Assembly (NCBI GenBank): GCA_002591725.1
Contig: NJAL01000002.1
Coordinates: 186,001 to 250,000, forward strand
Direction of reading: 5' to 3'
Origin: Candidatus Didemnitutus mandela
GTDB lineage: Bacteria > Verrucomicrobiota > Verrucomicrobiia > Opitutales > Opitutaceae
Length of the DNA: 64,000 bases
A program made the translations under genes and the position numbers. Shown piece after piece: positions 22,183 to 31,869 of the stretch. A model generated the notes under the pieces. That model searched no databases. It saw nothing but the letters and a program-made list of their open reading frames with translations, and was not told where the DNA came from. Position 1 is the first letter of the stretch. Each line of letters opens with the position of its first letter.

Positions 22183-22629
22183 CTACTCTACAGTTGAGAA
22201 ACGCGCATCTCGGTCGAGTTTGTCTTTCATCCGGTCAAGAATACCGTTGATGAAGCGCTTCGAGTCTGCGGTCGAAAATTGTTTACTGAGATCGATTGCC
22301 TCGTTAATCGAGACGATAGGTGGAATGTCCTTACGGAACAACATCTCGAACATCGCAATCCGCAGGATCGCCAGGTCAACGCGCGCGATGCGATCGAATT
22401 CCCAGTTATGCGCCAAGCCACAGATATATCCGTCAATTTCGTCCACTTTCTCGATCGTGCCGTGTATCAGCTTCTCGGCGAAAGTATAGTAGTCGCGAGG
22501 TTTTTCCAACCCTTCGAAGAAAATTCGTAGGTCTTCGGCAAGATTGGCCGGCGGATTCACGCTCCATGCGTAAAGGAACTGCAGGGCGGCGGCGCGGGAT
22601 TCACGACGTTGGGAAAACTGGCTATTCAT
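22183..22629 (-). CDS. nusB: Transcription antitermination protein NusB
   Basis: NusB with NusE/S10 binds boxA RNA and supports rRNA antitermination. The 148-residue all-helical protein shows RRESRAAALQFLYAW at the amino end (family: RR.AR..Alq.LY), the WEFDRIARVDLAILRIAMFE core, the PIVSINEAIDLSKQFST motif and the FINGILDRM ending. The frame is open further upstream, but that extension is antisense-free overlap with ribH. The ATG at 22629 overlaps the ribH TGA by 4 bases (ATGA), which indicates translational coupling and fixes the start. The ribH-nusB pair is widespread in bacteria. Confidence 0.95.
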   Translation of the reverse strand: MNSQFSQRRESRAAALQFLYAWSVNPPANLAEDLRIFFEGLEKPRDYYTFAEKLIHGTIEKVDEIDGYICGLAHNWEFDRIARVDLAILRIAMFEMLFRKDIPPIVSINEAIDLSKQFSTADSKRFINGILDRMKDKLDRDARFSTVE

Positions 22630-23108
22630 GAGGCTGTGACTTTGAAACTGCGTTTTAGTACCGCCATTTCCAGGGCAGCGTGGGTGAATTCGCTTCCGCG
22701 GTCGATCCGACCGGTGCAACGCGCCTGGGCCTGCGCGAGTGTGTTAGTAACGATCGCGCCATTTATAACAGGGACTACCATCGCCAGTGTAACTTGCTGC
22801 AACGCGTGCGACACGCTTCCCCACACCATTTCTTGGTGTTTGGCGTCTCCACCGATCAAAACGTAGATGGCGACAACACAGTCAAACTGTCCGGCCCTTG
22901 CCAGCTGCTGCGCAGCCCATGGGACCTCGTGCGAACCCGGAACGCACACCACTTGCACAGATCTTTCGGGAACGCCGGAGACGGCCAACCCGGCCCGGAA
23001 TCGCCCCAACAAAGCGTCAGCTAGTGCAGGGGTAAAGTGATCCACCACTACGCCGAAGCAAAAATAGTTGTCAGAGTTAACGAGGCGTTGAGACAAATCC
23101 AGGTTCAT
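22626..23108 (-). CDS. ribH: 6,7-dimethyl-8-ribityllumazine synthase, altered signature
   Basis: RibH condenses the ribB product with a ribityl-aminouracil to make lumazine, the riboflavin precursor. The 160-residue product has family length, the substrate-site segment VPGSHEVPWAA (residues 56-66), His91 of the catalytic region and the ending HAALEMAVLKR. The otherwise near-invariant signature IRGxTxH reads IGGDAKH (residues 85-91): Arg is Gly and Thr is Ala, and AMVVPVINGAIVTNT also departs from the usual TGVPVxxGVLT. These changes may weaken the enzyme. The upstream ribB is clearly dead. The frame itself is undamaged, perhaps kept open by the coupled nusB downstream. Confidence 0.88.
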   Translation of the reverse strand: MNLDLSQRLVNSDNYFCFGVVVDHFTPALADALLGRFRAGLAVSGVPERSVQVVCVPGSHEVPWAAQQLARAGQFDCVVAIYVLIGGDAKHQEMVWGSVSHALQQVTLAMVVPVINGAIVTNTLAQAQARCTGRIDRGSEFTHAALEMAVLKRSFKVTAS

Positions 23109-23409
23109 AAAAAGCGGTTAAAAGAACCTCTTTTCCCCCCCACGGTCAAACCGGCACTTATTCGACAGTTTCCAACTCGTAGCCATCAAGGCCAACAGCG
23201 GATGCTGCGAATATTACAAGAGTCGGACTTTTTAGGTCAAGCGCCGTTCAGGATTTGCGCGCCGATCCCCATAATCACCCAAGTTGACCGGAGCTGGCCC
23301 ATGATTAACTCAAAATGGTATCAGTTGTCTGATTTTTCTGCGATAGATATCTAGCACAAATTTCCCATATTCAGAAAAAAAAGGACCTCTGTCCGACACG
23401 CTCGACGAG

Positions 23410-24019
23410 TTACTCATAGCCGATCATCGCCGCGATTGAAATCATCGGCATCTGGTGCTGCTCACAAAAAGCCATCAATTCGGCCAGCCGGGCCATCGAG
23501 CCATCCACGTTAAGCACTTCACAAATCACCGCAGCAAACCGGCAATCGCCACAAAATCGATCGCCGCCTTCCGTGCTCGAGTACTCAGCCAGGTCGCGCC
23601 GCGAGGGGGAAAACATGTCCAAGGCTGCATCAATTAGTCCGACCGAGCCCCCGAGCTCGGCGAACAACCGGATTATGCTAGCACGTTCAAAGGCATTAGT
23701 TAATATTCCGTAGCGGCGCTTTTCGTCGCGTTGACAGAAACCGTGAAAGCCGTCTAGCGCGCCTCACGATTTTGTTGGACCATCCATCGGATTAATGCCG
23801 ATCCAGAGCAGTTGCTGTTCTGTCATCGGCACGCAAATCAGCCCTCGCACGTGGCTGATCATAAGATTGACCAGTTCCAGGATAGCCTTGCCCGCAGCCC
23901 CCCACGAGATCGCCTTCGTTTTCTCGCCTCTCACCATCGGTCATGATCACAAATCCGCCGGCTGCGATAGTTTTGACTACGGAATCGAAAGCAAGCTGGC
24001 TGCCCACAAAGAAAGACAA
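23410..24019 (-). pseudogene. ribB: 3,4-dihydroxy-2-butanone-4-phosphate synthase, broken
   Basis: RibB makes the four-carbon unit that RibH uses. Pieces in family order on the minus strand are: FDSVVKTIAAGGFVIMTDGE with RRENEGDLV (metal and phosphate site, from 24019), then a +1 shift at a six-G run near 23909, then LELVNLMISHVRGLICVPM with LLWIGINPM. The central DARHGVTTGISAxDR region is lost to further shifts. The end reads AAVICEVLNVDGSMARLAEL and MISIAAMIGYE at 23410. The stop follows directly, so no RibA (GTP cyclohydrolase) domain is attached. About 300 bases of empty spacer separate it from ribH, the former downstream partner. Confidence 0.85.
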
Positions 24020-26097
24020 AGGAAATTATCATTCCCGGACCAGGGCCAGCTATCAACTCAGCCGCCATACTGATCGAGCATCTTTTCGTTAGCGAATGCA
24101 TGACCAATACCTTTCAGCTGAACCAATAACCGGGCAGTAAACGCTGATAAAAATGAGAGAGAAGATGCTAGTTTCGAGTTTATGGAAATTGCCATGCTAC
24201 AGCTGTTGGCCTTGCCGCTGTTACAAGGCAAGGCGCAATTTATTTAATTTATTGCCTTCTGCGATGAAGTCAATCATCATTGGTAGGCCGTTTCTGGTCA
24301 GAACCAGAATCGCCACATGCCAGTCGGCATATCTGTGATTGAACATTTAACCCAAATCCGCTTGGTCGTAAACAAACAGCGGCAGCGGATGTACGATCTG
24401 CTTTAAAATTTGATGGCAGATGCTTCTGCCAATGATGTCGCAGACGGTTTCGAGCTGGCTAACAAAATAGATCAACCCAAACGGCAATTGGCTGTCCCGT
24501 GGCAACTTGTTCAAGCTCAATGCGGCTAAGGCAGTGTTTGATGGTAGTCGGTTCGGCCATCGTAGCCCTGAGCCTGCGCACACGGTTCCCCATTCTGTTT
24601 CTAAAAAGCCAGCTAGAAACCGGCGAGCATCCTCAAAACCTCTTCCGTCAGCCGCAGAGTTTTGTTCGACGCGCTCCCTAAGAGCCGAAGACAGGGCTGT
24701 TCAACTCCGCCAAATCTAGATGCGTCGTCACGTCCGAGATGGCAGTGGGCTCCGCGCCTCCTTCACAGCGCGACAGGCACTCCACACAACTTGTAAAAGC
24801 TGCTCCGAGCAGCGCCACCACGAGGTTGAGCTGGTTTGCATAGCGGGCAGCCGCCCGCGCGACACCGGCCAGCATTTTCCACCAACACCAGGAAAAGCCA
24901 AAAGAACGCCATCTCAGCGGCTACGACCGAAAATTTCAGCAGCAGGTTGGGAAAATCCATCCTATTTCCCTACCAGCGCATGCCCCAACCAGCTGCAAGT
25001 ACCACAAAGCACAAAATTCGTGCCCAACACGACCGGCAACATCCATTAGAGCTTGATCAGACTCGCCATATCTACCACGATCGTAAATCCTATAATCGCG
25101 GTCAAATTGCTGTATCGCAAGCGCCAGTCCAATGGGGAAGAAAAATGGCAGCAACTTATGATGGACGATTGCTCTCAGCGACCATTTGAAAGTCTGGGTT
25201 TCGCGTCAGGCGCCAGGGGACTCTCCGGCTTCGAACCACGTTTCGCTTTTCGCCCACCAACAGCCCACCGTTTCGAGCAATAACAGCAACAAGCAGCAGT
25301 CGAGAAAACAGAACACAACCAGCTAGACCATAGTGGTGATGCTCACGTTTGCCACAAGCAGAACAACATCGTCTGTTCCACAGGAAACTTCACCGTGTTG
25401 AACATCTGTATCGTGAACAAAGTCTCCGCCGTTGACGATAGCGCGAGGGGGCTAGGCACCAGTCCGGGAAACGCCTCCGTCTAGTGCTTCACTCCCATAT
25501 AATCAGCCCATGAGACAAGAACGCATGTTTCAACATGCGCTCTTGCTGATGGCGAAAAAACAAATTCCAAAAAGGGTGAGGGCAATGCCGCCAGCGATGC
25601 TGAAAAATATTAATTATTTCGATGTTATTATTTGGAGAGCAAGCTATAGCTTTCCAAAACCTCCGCATTTTCGCCCTTCCCCCTGCAGCAGGGGTCAAGA
25701 GGACAGGGAGCGTGTATGGGGGAGGGAGATGCACTGTGGGTTGTATCCGCCAAAGCTCTGATTGCCACCTGGGGAATTCATGGGTGACACTTTCCCTATC
25801 TAGCTTGTATTTCAGATCCAACCAAGTGGTCACCAGTGGTGCATCAGGTCGCTCCGGTTTTTTCGCATCGGCAAGAGTACAATCAAAATTTTCCTCAATC
25901 TACGATCAACCCGAAATAACCACGGTGCTCACGAGCGATGGTCTGGCCGACCATCTTTGGTTTTGCTCGGCTTGAAGCGGAGCGACTTTAGGCGGTACCA
26001 TAAGCGTAGTAACGGCACAAGCCTAGCAGCCCCAACACGAACTTTTCATGTCCACACGATTGCGACCGGATCGACGCTCGTAAGTCGTAAGTCAACA
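24020..26097. other. Decayed region with membrane-protein remnants
   Basis: On the minus strand between about 24700 and 25150, shifted frames give hydrophobic segments such as FTIVVDMASLIKL, MLPVVLGTNFVLC and YANQLNLVVALLGAAFTS. This looks like a former multi-spanning membrane protein that I could not name. At 24345-24480 the plus strand has a helical, charged stretch. The remainder up to rarA shows nothing assignable. Confidence 0.45.
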
Positions 26098-27468
26098 CTA
26101 GCAGCTGGCCCGCCGGCGCAACTCCCGCCAGCGTTCGAGACGGCGGACGATTTCCGACTCGGAACCAGAGGCTTTCGGCGTGTACAGCACCAACGGCTTT
26201 TCGAGGTACTGCTGGGGGGAAATCGCTTCGGGAAAGTCATGGCTGTAGTCATAGCCTTTTCCGTACCCAACGCGTTTACTCGCCTGCCCGCCCTTGTCCC
26301 GCAGGTAAACAGGAACCTGTTGTTCAGGCGCCTCTTTCAAGACCCGGTGCGCCTCGCCCAGCGCCAAAGTGGCTGAATTGCTCTTTGGCGCGGTCGCAAT
26401 GTAAAGTGTCGCGTGTGCCAAGGTCAGCTCGGCTTCAGGCAAGCCGATAAAGTCGCAGGCTTGGTGCGCAGCAACAGCAAGCGGCAGCGCCTGCGGATCT
26501 GCGAGCCCAACATCCTCACTCGCAAGAATCACCAACCGGCGCGCGATAAAGCGGGGATCTTCGCCGCCAGCGAGCATTTTCGCCAGCCAATACATCGCCG
26601 CATCCGGATCGCCTCCGCGACAGCTTTTAATGAAAACGGAAATCGTATCGTAATGACAATCCTCGTTTGCGTCGTAGCGAACCCGGCGCTCGCGCGCAAA
26701 AACCTCCAGCTCCTGCTCGGTAATCGATGTCTTGTCGGGCAACGACAGCGCAATCACCTCCAGCGAATTCAACGCACGGCGCAGATCGCCGTCACACAAC
26801 ATTGCAAAATCGCAGAGGACCTTATCGCTCGCCTCGTGTCCAAAGAGGCCGAGGCCGCGCTCGGAATCGTACAAAGCCCGGCGCAAGACGGCCACGACAT
26901 CCTCGACCGCAAGCGGCTCAAGCCGGAAAAGATGGCTGCGGCTTAACAGCGGCGGGTTGACGTAGAAGCCTGGATTGTGCGTCGTGGCACCGATCAACCG
27001 AACGTTGCCATCCTCGACATCAGGCAGAAGCAGATCCTGCTGCAATTTATTGAAGCGGTGCAGTTCGTCGATAAAGAAAATCGTGTTCGCCTCGGGCTGG
27101 CGCCGACAGGTAGCGAGGATTTCACGCAACTCGGTGGCGTTGCTCATCACGGCATTGACGCGGATGAAACGGTTTTTTGTTTCACGGGCAATCACTTCCG
27201 CGATACTAGTTTTCCCGCAGCCCGGCGGGCCATAGAATAGGAGGTTACCAAAACGGTTATTCGCGATCAGACGAGGCAGAAGATTGCCAGGATGCACAAT
27301 GTGTTTTTGGCCAGCGATTTCACCAATGCTCCGCGGCCGCATGCGGGAAGCGAGCGGCTGACGAGAACGAGGGGCTGTAGCTAGTTTCCCCACAAACGCC
27401 GATACGCCCATCACCGACGGCCGTACGTCGTCAGCAAATAGCGACCCTTGATCTTCAGCGCGAGGCAT
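26098..27468 (-). CDS. rarA: Replication-associated recombination protein RarA (MgsA)
   Basis: RarA is a tetrameric clamp-loader-like AAA+ ATPase that acts at stalled replication forks with SSB. The 456-residue product has PLASRMRPRSIGEIAGQKHI (family: PLA.RmRP..ldevvGQ.Hl), Walker A YGPPGCGKTS (about residue 80), Walker B FFIDELHRFNK (about residue 128), sensor 1 IGATTHNPGF and the arginine-finger region SRSHLFRLEPL. The carboxy-terminal oligomerisation domain follows with DPDAAMYWLAKMLAGGEDP, RRLVILASEDVGLADPQAL and YLRDK. The family's usual AVPxHLRD reads QVPVYLRD here. Length is normal. The gene is alone, flanked by decayed DNA. Confidence 0.96.
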   Translation of the reverse strand: MPRAEDQGSLFADDVRPSVMGVSAFVGKLATAPRSRQPLASRMRPRSIGEIAGQKHIVHPGNLLPRLIANNRFGNLLFYGPPGCGKTSIAEVIARETKNRFIRVNAVMSNATELREILATCRRQPEANTIFFIDELHRFNKLQQDLLLPDVEDGNVRLIGATTHNPGFYVNPPLLSRSHLFRLEPLAVEDVVAVLRRALYDSERGLGLFGHEASDKVLCDFAMLCDGDLRRALNSLEVIALSLPDKTSITEQELEVFARERRVRYDANEDCHYDTISVFIKSCRGGDPDAAMYWLAKMLAGGEDPRFIARRLVILASEDVGLADPQALPLAVAAHQACDFIGLPEAELTLAHATLYIATAPKSNSATLALGEAHRVLKEAPEQQVPVYLRDKGGQASKRVGYGKGYDYSHDFPEAISPQQYLEKPLVLYTPKASGSESEIVRRLERWRELRRRASC

Positions 27469-27829
27469 GTCGCTTCTACGTTGTCTTCCTTGAGCTACGA
27501 AACAAGCTTGAATGCATCTGTATTAGACCGATTCACTTCACAATCGTGACATTTCTCGCATCCTGGATGCGCAGGCGCATACATGGCTAATCCTTCCGTT
27601 TATGGTGGAACTCGTCTGGAACAAACTTATGGGGTATTGGGCCCGGAAAATTTTTCTGGGCTGAGATCGCGCCATCCTCGCAGCCGCTAAAGTTTTCATA
27701 TCTCAACTAGCAAGCAATGACCAACAGATTGGACGATCACACCTCGCGAAGCGTTCGTCCCGGTAGCGGTCGATTGGGTATTCCCCGTTACCCAGGAGCA
27801 AAACAATTTTAGGCCTCGGTCGCATCGTA

Positions 27830-28900
27830 ACGGCCGAGGTACAGGTCGGAAATCTGATCGGCCAGCGGATCTATTTCTCCGCCTTCCGAAAAATCAGCGT
27901 TCCGCCTTCCCTTCCGTACGTTAGTTGGCATGAACAGCAAGGTGTTTTTAAAATCACCCGCCGAGACTAAAACGGCACCTAGAAGTGTATTAGCTTTGCC
28001 TTGACAGCATTGCTGTGCGAGAAAGTTATATTCAATATATAGAATAAGAGAACGTGTTTATTATCAAGCAGAACCGTTTCACATCTTTTCGATCAGTGGA
28101 TTACATGTCGGCATAATTGCCTTTGCCATCCAAAGCACCTTGTTGTTAGACACGTGTGCCGCGACAATGGGCCACATCGTTCTTGGGTTTTTCTTGGGTT
28201 TTATTTTCAGGCGCACTGGGGAAAGTGTGCCAATGTGCCTGCGCAAAGGGCCTTTTGGGTGATCCCGCTGCCGCTTTCGGCGCAAGCCTTTCACCTATCC
28301 AGCAACAAACTGACCGCGCTCACGATCACCGCTGTCTTGACGCTATTGCTCGGTCCTCGGCAGATTTCAGGCACCGGTTTCCAAATGTCTTATGCGCATG
28401 GTTCGCACGCTTCTCGTTGTGAGCAGATCACTGCGCGATCTATTTCAAGGTATGCAGCATCCGTAGGAATGCCTACCGCAAGAAAATTAGACCGTATAGC
28501 AACAGCTAAGCTAATTTCTTCCAACAGCTAAAAAACTCACCGCAGCAGCAGTCGTCGCCTAGGTGGCACTGCTAGTAAACGTACTGTCCAGTATTGGTTA
28601 CTTCGGTTTTTTTCACCAGGTGTGCTAGTTGCGAACATCGTGATCGTGCAGCTTTCGTCACTCGCGATCCCTCTCGCTGCTTGGCAGGTTGGTTGAACGA
28701 CGCAACGGGCATCAGCCTCGTCCGATGGGGCGTCATGCTGCCGAGAATGCTTTTCAAAACTCATTTACGTTCCGCCGGGCTGGCACAAAGCGGCATTGTT
28801 ACCATAATCACCACGATTTTGGCCAGCGCATTTTGCACTGGCCGCGGGCCATGAAGCGCGTTCTGATAACCAGCTGGCATAGTGGCACTGCTGCTTGATT
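27830..28900 (+). pseudogene. comEC: ComEC/Rec2 DNA-uptake channel remnant
   Basis: ComEC forms the inner-membrane channel for transforming DNA. Broken frames show a beta-rich amino-terminal part (about 27830-27960). The competence membrane core follows: NKLTALTITAVLTLLLGP with ISGTGFQMSY (about 28300-28395), then VALLVNVLSSIGYFGFFSPG and VLVANIVIVQLSSLAIPLAA (about 28565-28680). These are typical of the ComEC helices that end in LxNLVxxPLxSL. Several frameshifts and stops interrupt it, so it is dead. About 360 bases before it (27469-27829) hold nothing recognisable. Confidence 0.7.
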
Positions 28901-28943
28901 TTTTGGCGTGAAATTTGGCCTAACATTGTAATTGTTATCCACC

Positions 28944-29214
28944 ATGAAAAGCGCTTACGAACTCGCTATGGAACGCTTGGCCAAGGCCGATCCGACCGCT
29001 GACGTCCGATCAGAAGCAGCGGCTCGCGAAAATCGATCGCATTTATCAGGGTAAGCTAGCTGAGCGGGAAATTTTTCTTAAACAGCAGATGGACTCAGCT
29101 CTAACGAAGCAGGAGTTTGGCGAGATCGACAAGATCCGCCAGCAGATGGAGCGTGAGAAAACGAGAATTGAAGAGGAGCACAACAAAGAGAAAGAGCGCA
29201 TCCGCAGCAACTGA
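28944..29214 (+). pseudogene. Small charged coiled-coil protein with one frameshift
   Basis: The ATG at 28944 opens MKSAYELAMERLAKADPTA. Near 29000 the frame must shift by one base to continue into KQRLAKIDRIYQGKLAERE and on to a TGA at 29212-29214. The total is 271 bases, one more than a multiple of three, so a single insertion in about 90 codons explains it. The product would be a soluble, highly charged helix or coiled coil. I associate this opening with small conserved proteins of Verrucomicrobiota and Planctomycetota, from memory; their function is unknown to me. It is the least damaged relic in the window. Confidence 0.6.
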
Positions 29215-30036
29215 GGCTGCGGCCTCTATCTGGTAGCCAAAACCAAATTCCGCGATGAATGCGTGATGTATCCGGCTCCGGCGTGGGGTCCACGTTGCAG
29301 GAAAATACACGTAGGTTTCGGTTTTAAAAAATGTATTGGAGCACGAACGGCTTCCGGAATCACGTCATTCGTTACGTATACGTCAGCTGAAGTTCGATCT
29401 CAGCAAGTTGCTGCACCAGCGACTCGTAGAAGCTGACATTGAAATCGTCCGCAAGGATAGTAGCACCCGAGCTTATGTGCAGATCATCAGCAACCAGGTT
29501 TCACTGTAGCGATAGGCCATTGTTAGAGGATGAAAGACGCGAACAGATCCGAATTTAAAAGATTTAGGGCACAAACGCTGCCCGTTTTCTGCACGCTAAT
29601 GAGCAGGAGGTAGTCAGTCGTCTGCGTTCGCTTTGAAAAGCAACAAAGGGATGCATAGCAATACGCTTTTTTAAAAAAAGCATTCAGCAAAAGACACGCG
29701 ATATCAATATCAAACGGCAGTTCACAATAGTCCAGGCTGGGAAATTGAAACAGAACCTCGTAGCCCGGCACCACATGTGTCAACACAAAATGATTCGGTG
29801 GAATCGGGGAGAACTGCTTGCCGCCGGATTCCGCAAGCTCCACCTTCTCGAAGGTAAGTGATATCAGTATCATAGGGAATGCGTATTTTCAGCAACCGGA
29901 TCGGTTTGTAATTGGGATCCTGTCCGTCCCACATTTGTTCGAACTACATTTTAAACTCGAATATCTAATATTTATATTTTGAAATCGCACTGGAATGCAG
30001 AAGTGAGTTTGATAACAACGCCCCACCCGAGAAAAG
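29215..30036. other. Decayed region between small-protein relic and thyX
   Basis: Two plus-strand pieces look formerly coding: one just after 29215 (LYLVAKTKFRDECVMYP) and one at about 29375-29508 ending RAYVQIISNQVSL and a stop. On the minus strand about 29740-29870 reads PPNHFVLTHVVPGYEVLFQ. None was assigned to a family. Confidence 0.4.
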
Positions 30037-31383
30037 CTATTCTGGCTCCGCCGTGCCTTCAAGAACCCAAGCCCGCGCCTCAGGAACCTGTCGAAAAAAC
30101 TCCTGTAAGGCAGCACTCAGGTGTTCAGCATAACGGAAGTGTGCGCCAATTCCAGTCCGTAGCTCTGCTTCGTAGATGAACTTGTCGGCGTGCGTGCTGT
30201 GCTCGAAAGGTGTTTGCGCTCCGAGAAGGAGCGAGTAAACATAAGCCGGAGAGCCGCGATGCATAAGTTCGCGTGTCAACACGGCCTGCTCATAGAGCAG
30301 CGGCTGATGTGCCGCATGGGTAATTCCCGGCGGCAGATAGAAACCTGCTTGAATCAACGGTGTGTAGCGATGGCCGGTACGGTGACGGTTGAGATCGCGA
30401 AGCTCGGCAACTGCCATGTTGTTCCAGGAAAAACTCACGCGCGTGCGGCGGGTCGCGGTACCATGATACCCATAGCGATTCGCACGATATCGGAGCGCCT
30501 CGGCCATCGATTGCTCTTCGCACAACCACGGTGGGGTTTCAGTGTCGACCTTGACCCACACAGCGTCTTTCAATGGCATCGTCGAAAGACGCGCGAGGCC
30601 AAGGCGCAAACTTTTCGCGAGTTCCTGTGCGGCTTGTTCTGTGTAAGATTTTTCCGCGAAGCTGTGGCACATAAGACGCGGTGATTGTTTGAGCAGCTCA
30701 TCACGAATTAGGCTTGCTGCAGCGCGCGCCTCTGGCTGCAATAGTGAGTCGAGGTGTTTCACCGTCGTAGCCCACATCCGGGAACTCTGGACGAGGCCAA
30801 GACTCGTGCGCGTGGCGAAAGGGATAAAGTAGCGCGCGCGATCTAGAGCGAAGTTTTTCCGGATCCGGGTCATAATAGCAGGTTTTGCGTCCTTGGGCAG
30901 GCGGACAAGTCCTGGCTGAGCGTGAACAAGCTGGTCGAGGCGTGAACATTCGGCGTGATAAGCGGCAAAAGATTTTACCATTACACCCTGCCAACGCGCC
31001 GCGAGATAGGCGGGGATACCAAGCGTTTCGGCAGAAGGCAGATTGGTCGCCTCCATTGTGATATAGCGCGTGCTTGATTCCTGCCCGTCGGCCATCTGGG
31101 CGATATCAAACATTTTCCAGGCCAGCCACATCGAAACACCATCAATTGCAATGGCCAATCCGCCGGTGAGGCTGCCGATGGACGCATGGCCATAGTCGAC
31201 AAACTTCAGGATACGGTCGATGGATTCGTCTGGGTTGGCGAAGTCGACTTTTTCAATAATTTTGTGGATCCCCTTGTTGCTGCGCGAGTAGCGAGCGAGC
31301 ACGGACGCTAGCAATTCGGGCGTCATTTTAGGGAGATCCGCCGCGCTCGGCGGCGGCACGATGGCAAGTCCGGTAACTTTCAT
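30037..31383 (-). CDS. thyX: Long ThyX-like thymidylate synthase with two modules
   Basis: ThyX uses FAD and methylene-tetrahydrofolate to turn dUMP into dTMP. Classical ThyX is about 220-250 residues; this protein is 448 and appears to hold two ThyX-like modules. Module 1 has YGHASIGSLTGGLAIAIDGV (residues 64-83) and QESSTRY (101-107), matching the second half of the RHRxxSxNExSxRY motif; the leading RHR is absent. Module 2 has VAELRDLNRHRTGHRY (325-340), which carries the RHR half but not the SxRY half, and a closing EAELRTGIGAHFRYAEHL. Long ThyX-like proteins of this sort are, to my knowledge, found in Chlamydiae and Verrucomicrobia. No thyA is in the window. The gene stands alone, with no clear Shine-Dalgarno site. 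Confidence 0.85.
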   Translation of the reverse strand: MKVTGLAIVPPPSAADLPKMTPELLASVLARYSRSNKGIHKIIEKVDFANPDESIDRILKFVDYGHASIGSLTGGLAIAIDGVSMWLAWKMFDIAQMADGQESSTRYITMEATNLPSAETLGIPAYLAARWQGVMVKSFAAYHAECSRLDQLVHAQPGLVRLPKDAKPAIMTRIRKNFALDRARYFIPFATRTSLGLVQSSRMWATTVKHLDSLLQPEARAAASLIRDELLKQSPRLMCHSFAEKSYTEQAAQELAKSLRLGLARLSTMPLKDAVWVKVDTETPPWLCEEQSMAEALRYRANRYGYHGTATRRTRVSFSWNNMAVAELRDLNRHRTGHRYTPLIQAGFYLPPGITHAAHQPLLYEQAVLTRELMHRGSPAYVYSLLLGAQTPFEHSTHADKFIYEAELRTGIGAHFRYAEHLSAALQEFFRQVPEARAWVLEGTAEPE

Positions 31384-31869
31384 GTACAGAGTTACACGAG
31401 CCTTTTCCCGTCAGCGAAGCGAAGAAAATCCAGTCGTTAAACTTCCCGATCCGCAAAATAAGCCAAAGCGAAACTTACAGAGCCTGTTCCAGGGCGCCCG
31501 ATGTCTTGAACAACCTACACAAACGGGACAAAAAATTCGAATAACCCTCGGCCTGAAGCGGGTCTGTAGATGGGTTCGTCGTACGCATAAAGCTCTTCGC
31601 CTAACATAGCCATTGAAGTTACTGCGGTTGTGGTTAACGCCATTACCGCTGTGGTTTGGGAAGGGTTTTCAGAATCGGAGGCGGCGCTTGACGACTCGCC
31701 ACTGCAGCCAGAGAAAACGAAAAACTGCAGAAGTCTAGTAAAGGATCCGGAAAAGATTTTTTATATATAAACGCTGCGGAGGATCCAGAGCGGAACACAG
31801 GAATGAAAGTAAATTTTTTATCAAAAATAATCAAAATATTATGCAATCACAACCAAATTGTGTCGCACC
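31384..31869. other. Spacer between thyX and nuoN
   Basis: No intact gene. The minus strand about 31440-31620 has broken protein-like sequence (for example RAYAYDEPIYRPASGRGLF) of unknown family. Just beyond the nuoN stop, CACAACCAAATTGTG is a small 5-bp-stem hairpin in A/T-rich DNA. It is too weak to call a terminator. Confidence 0.4.
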
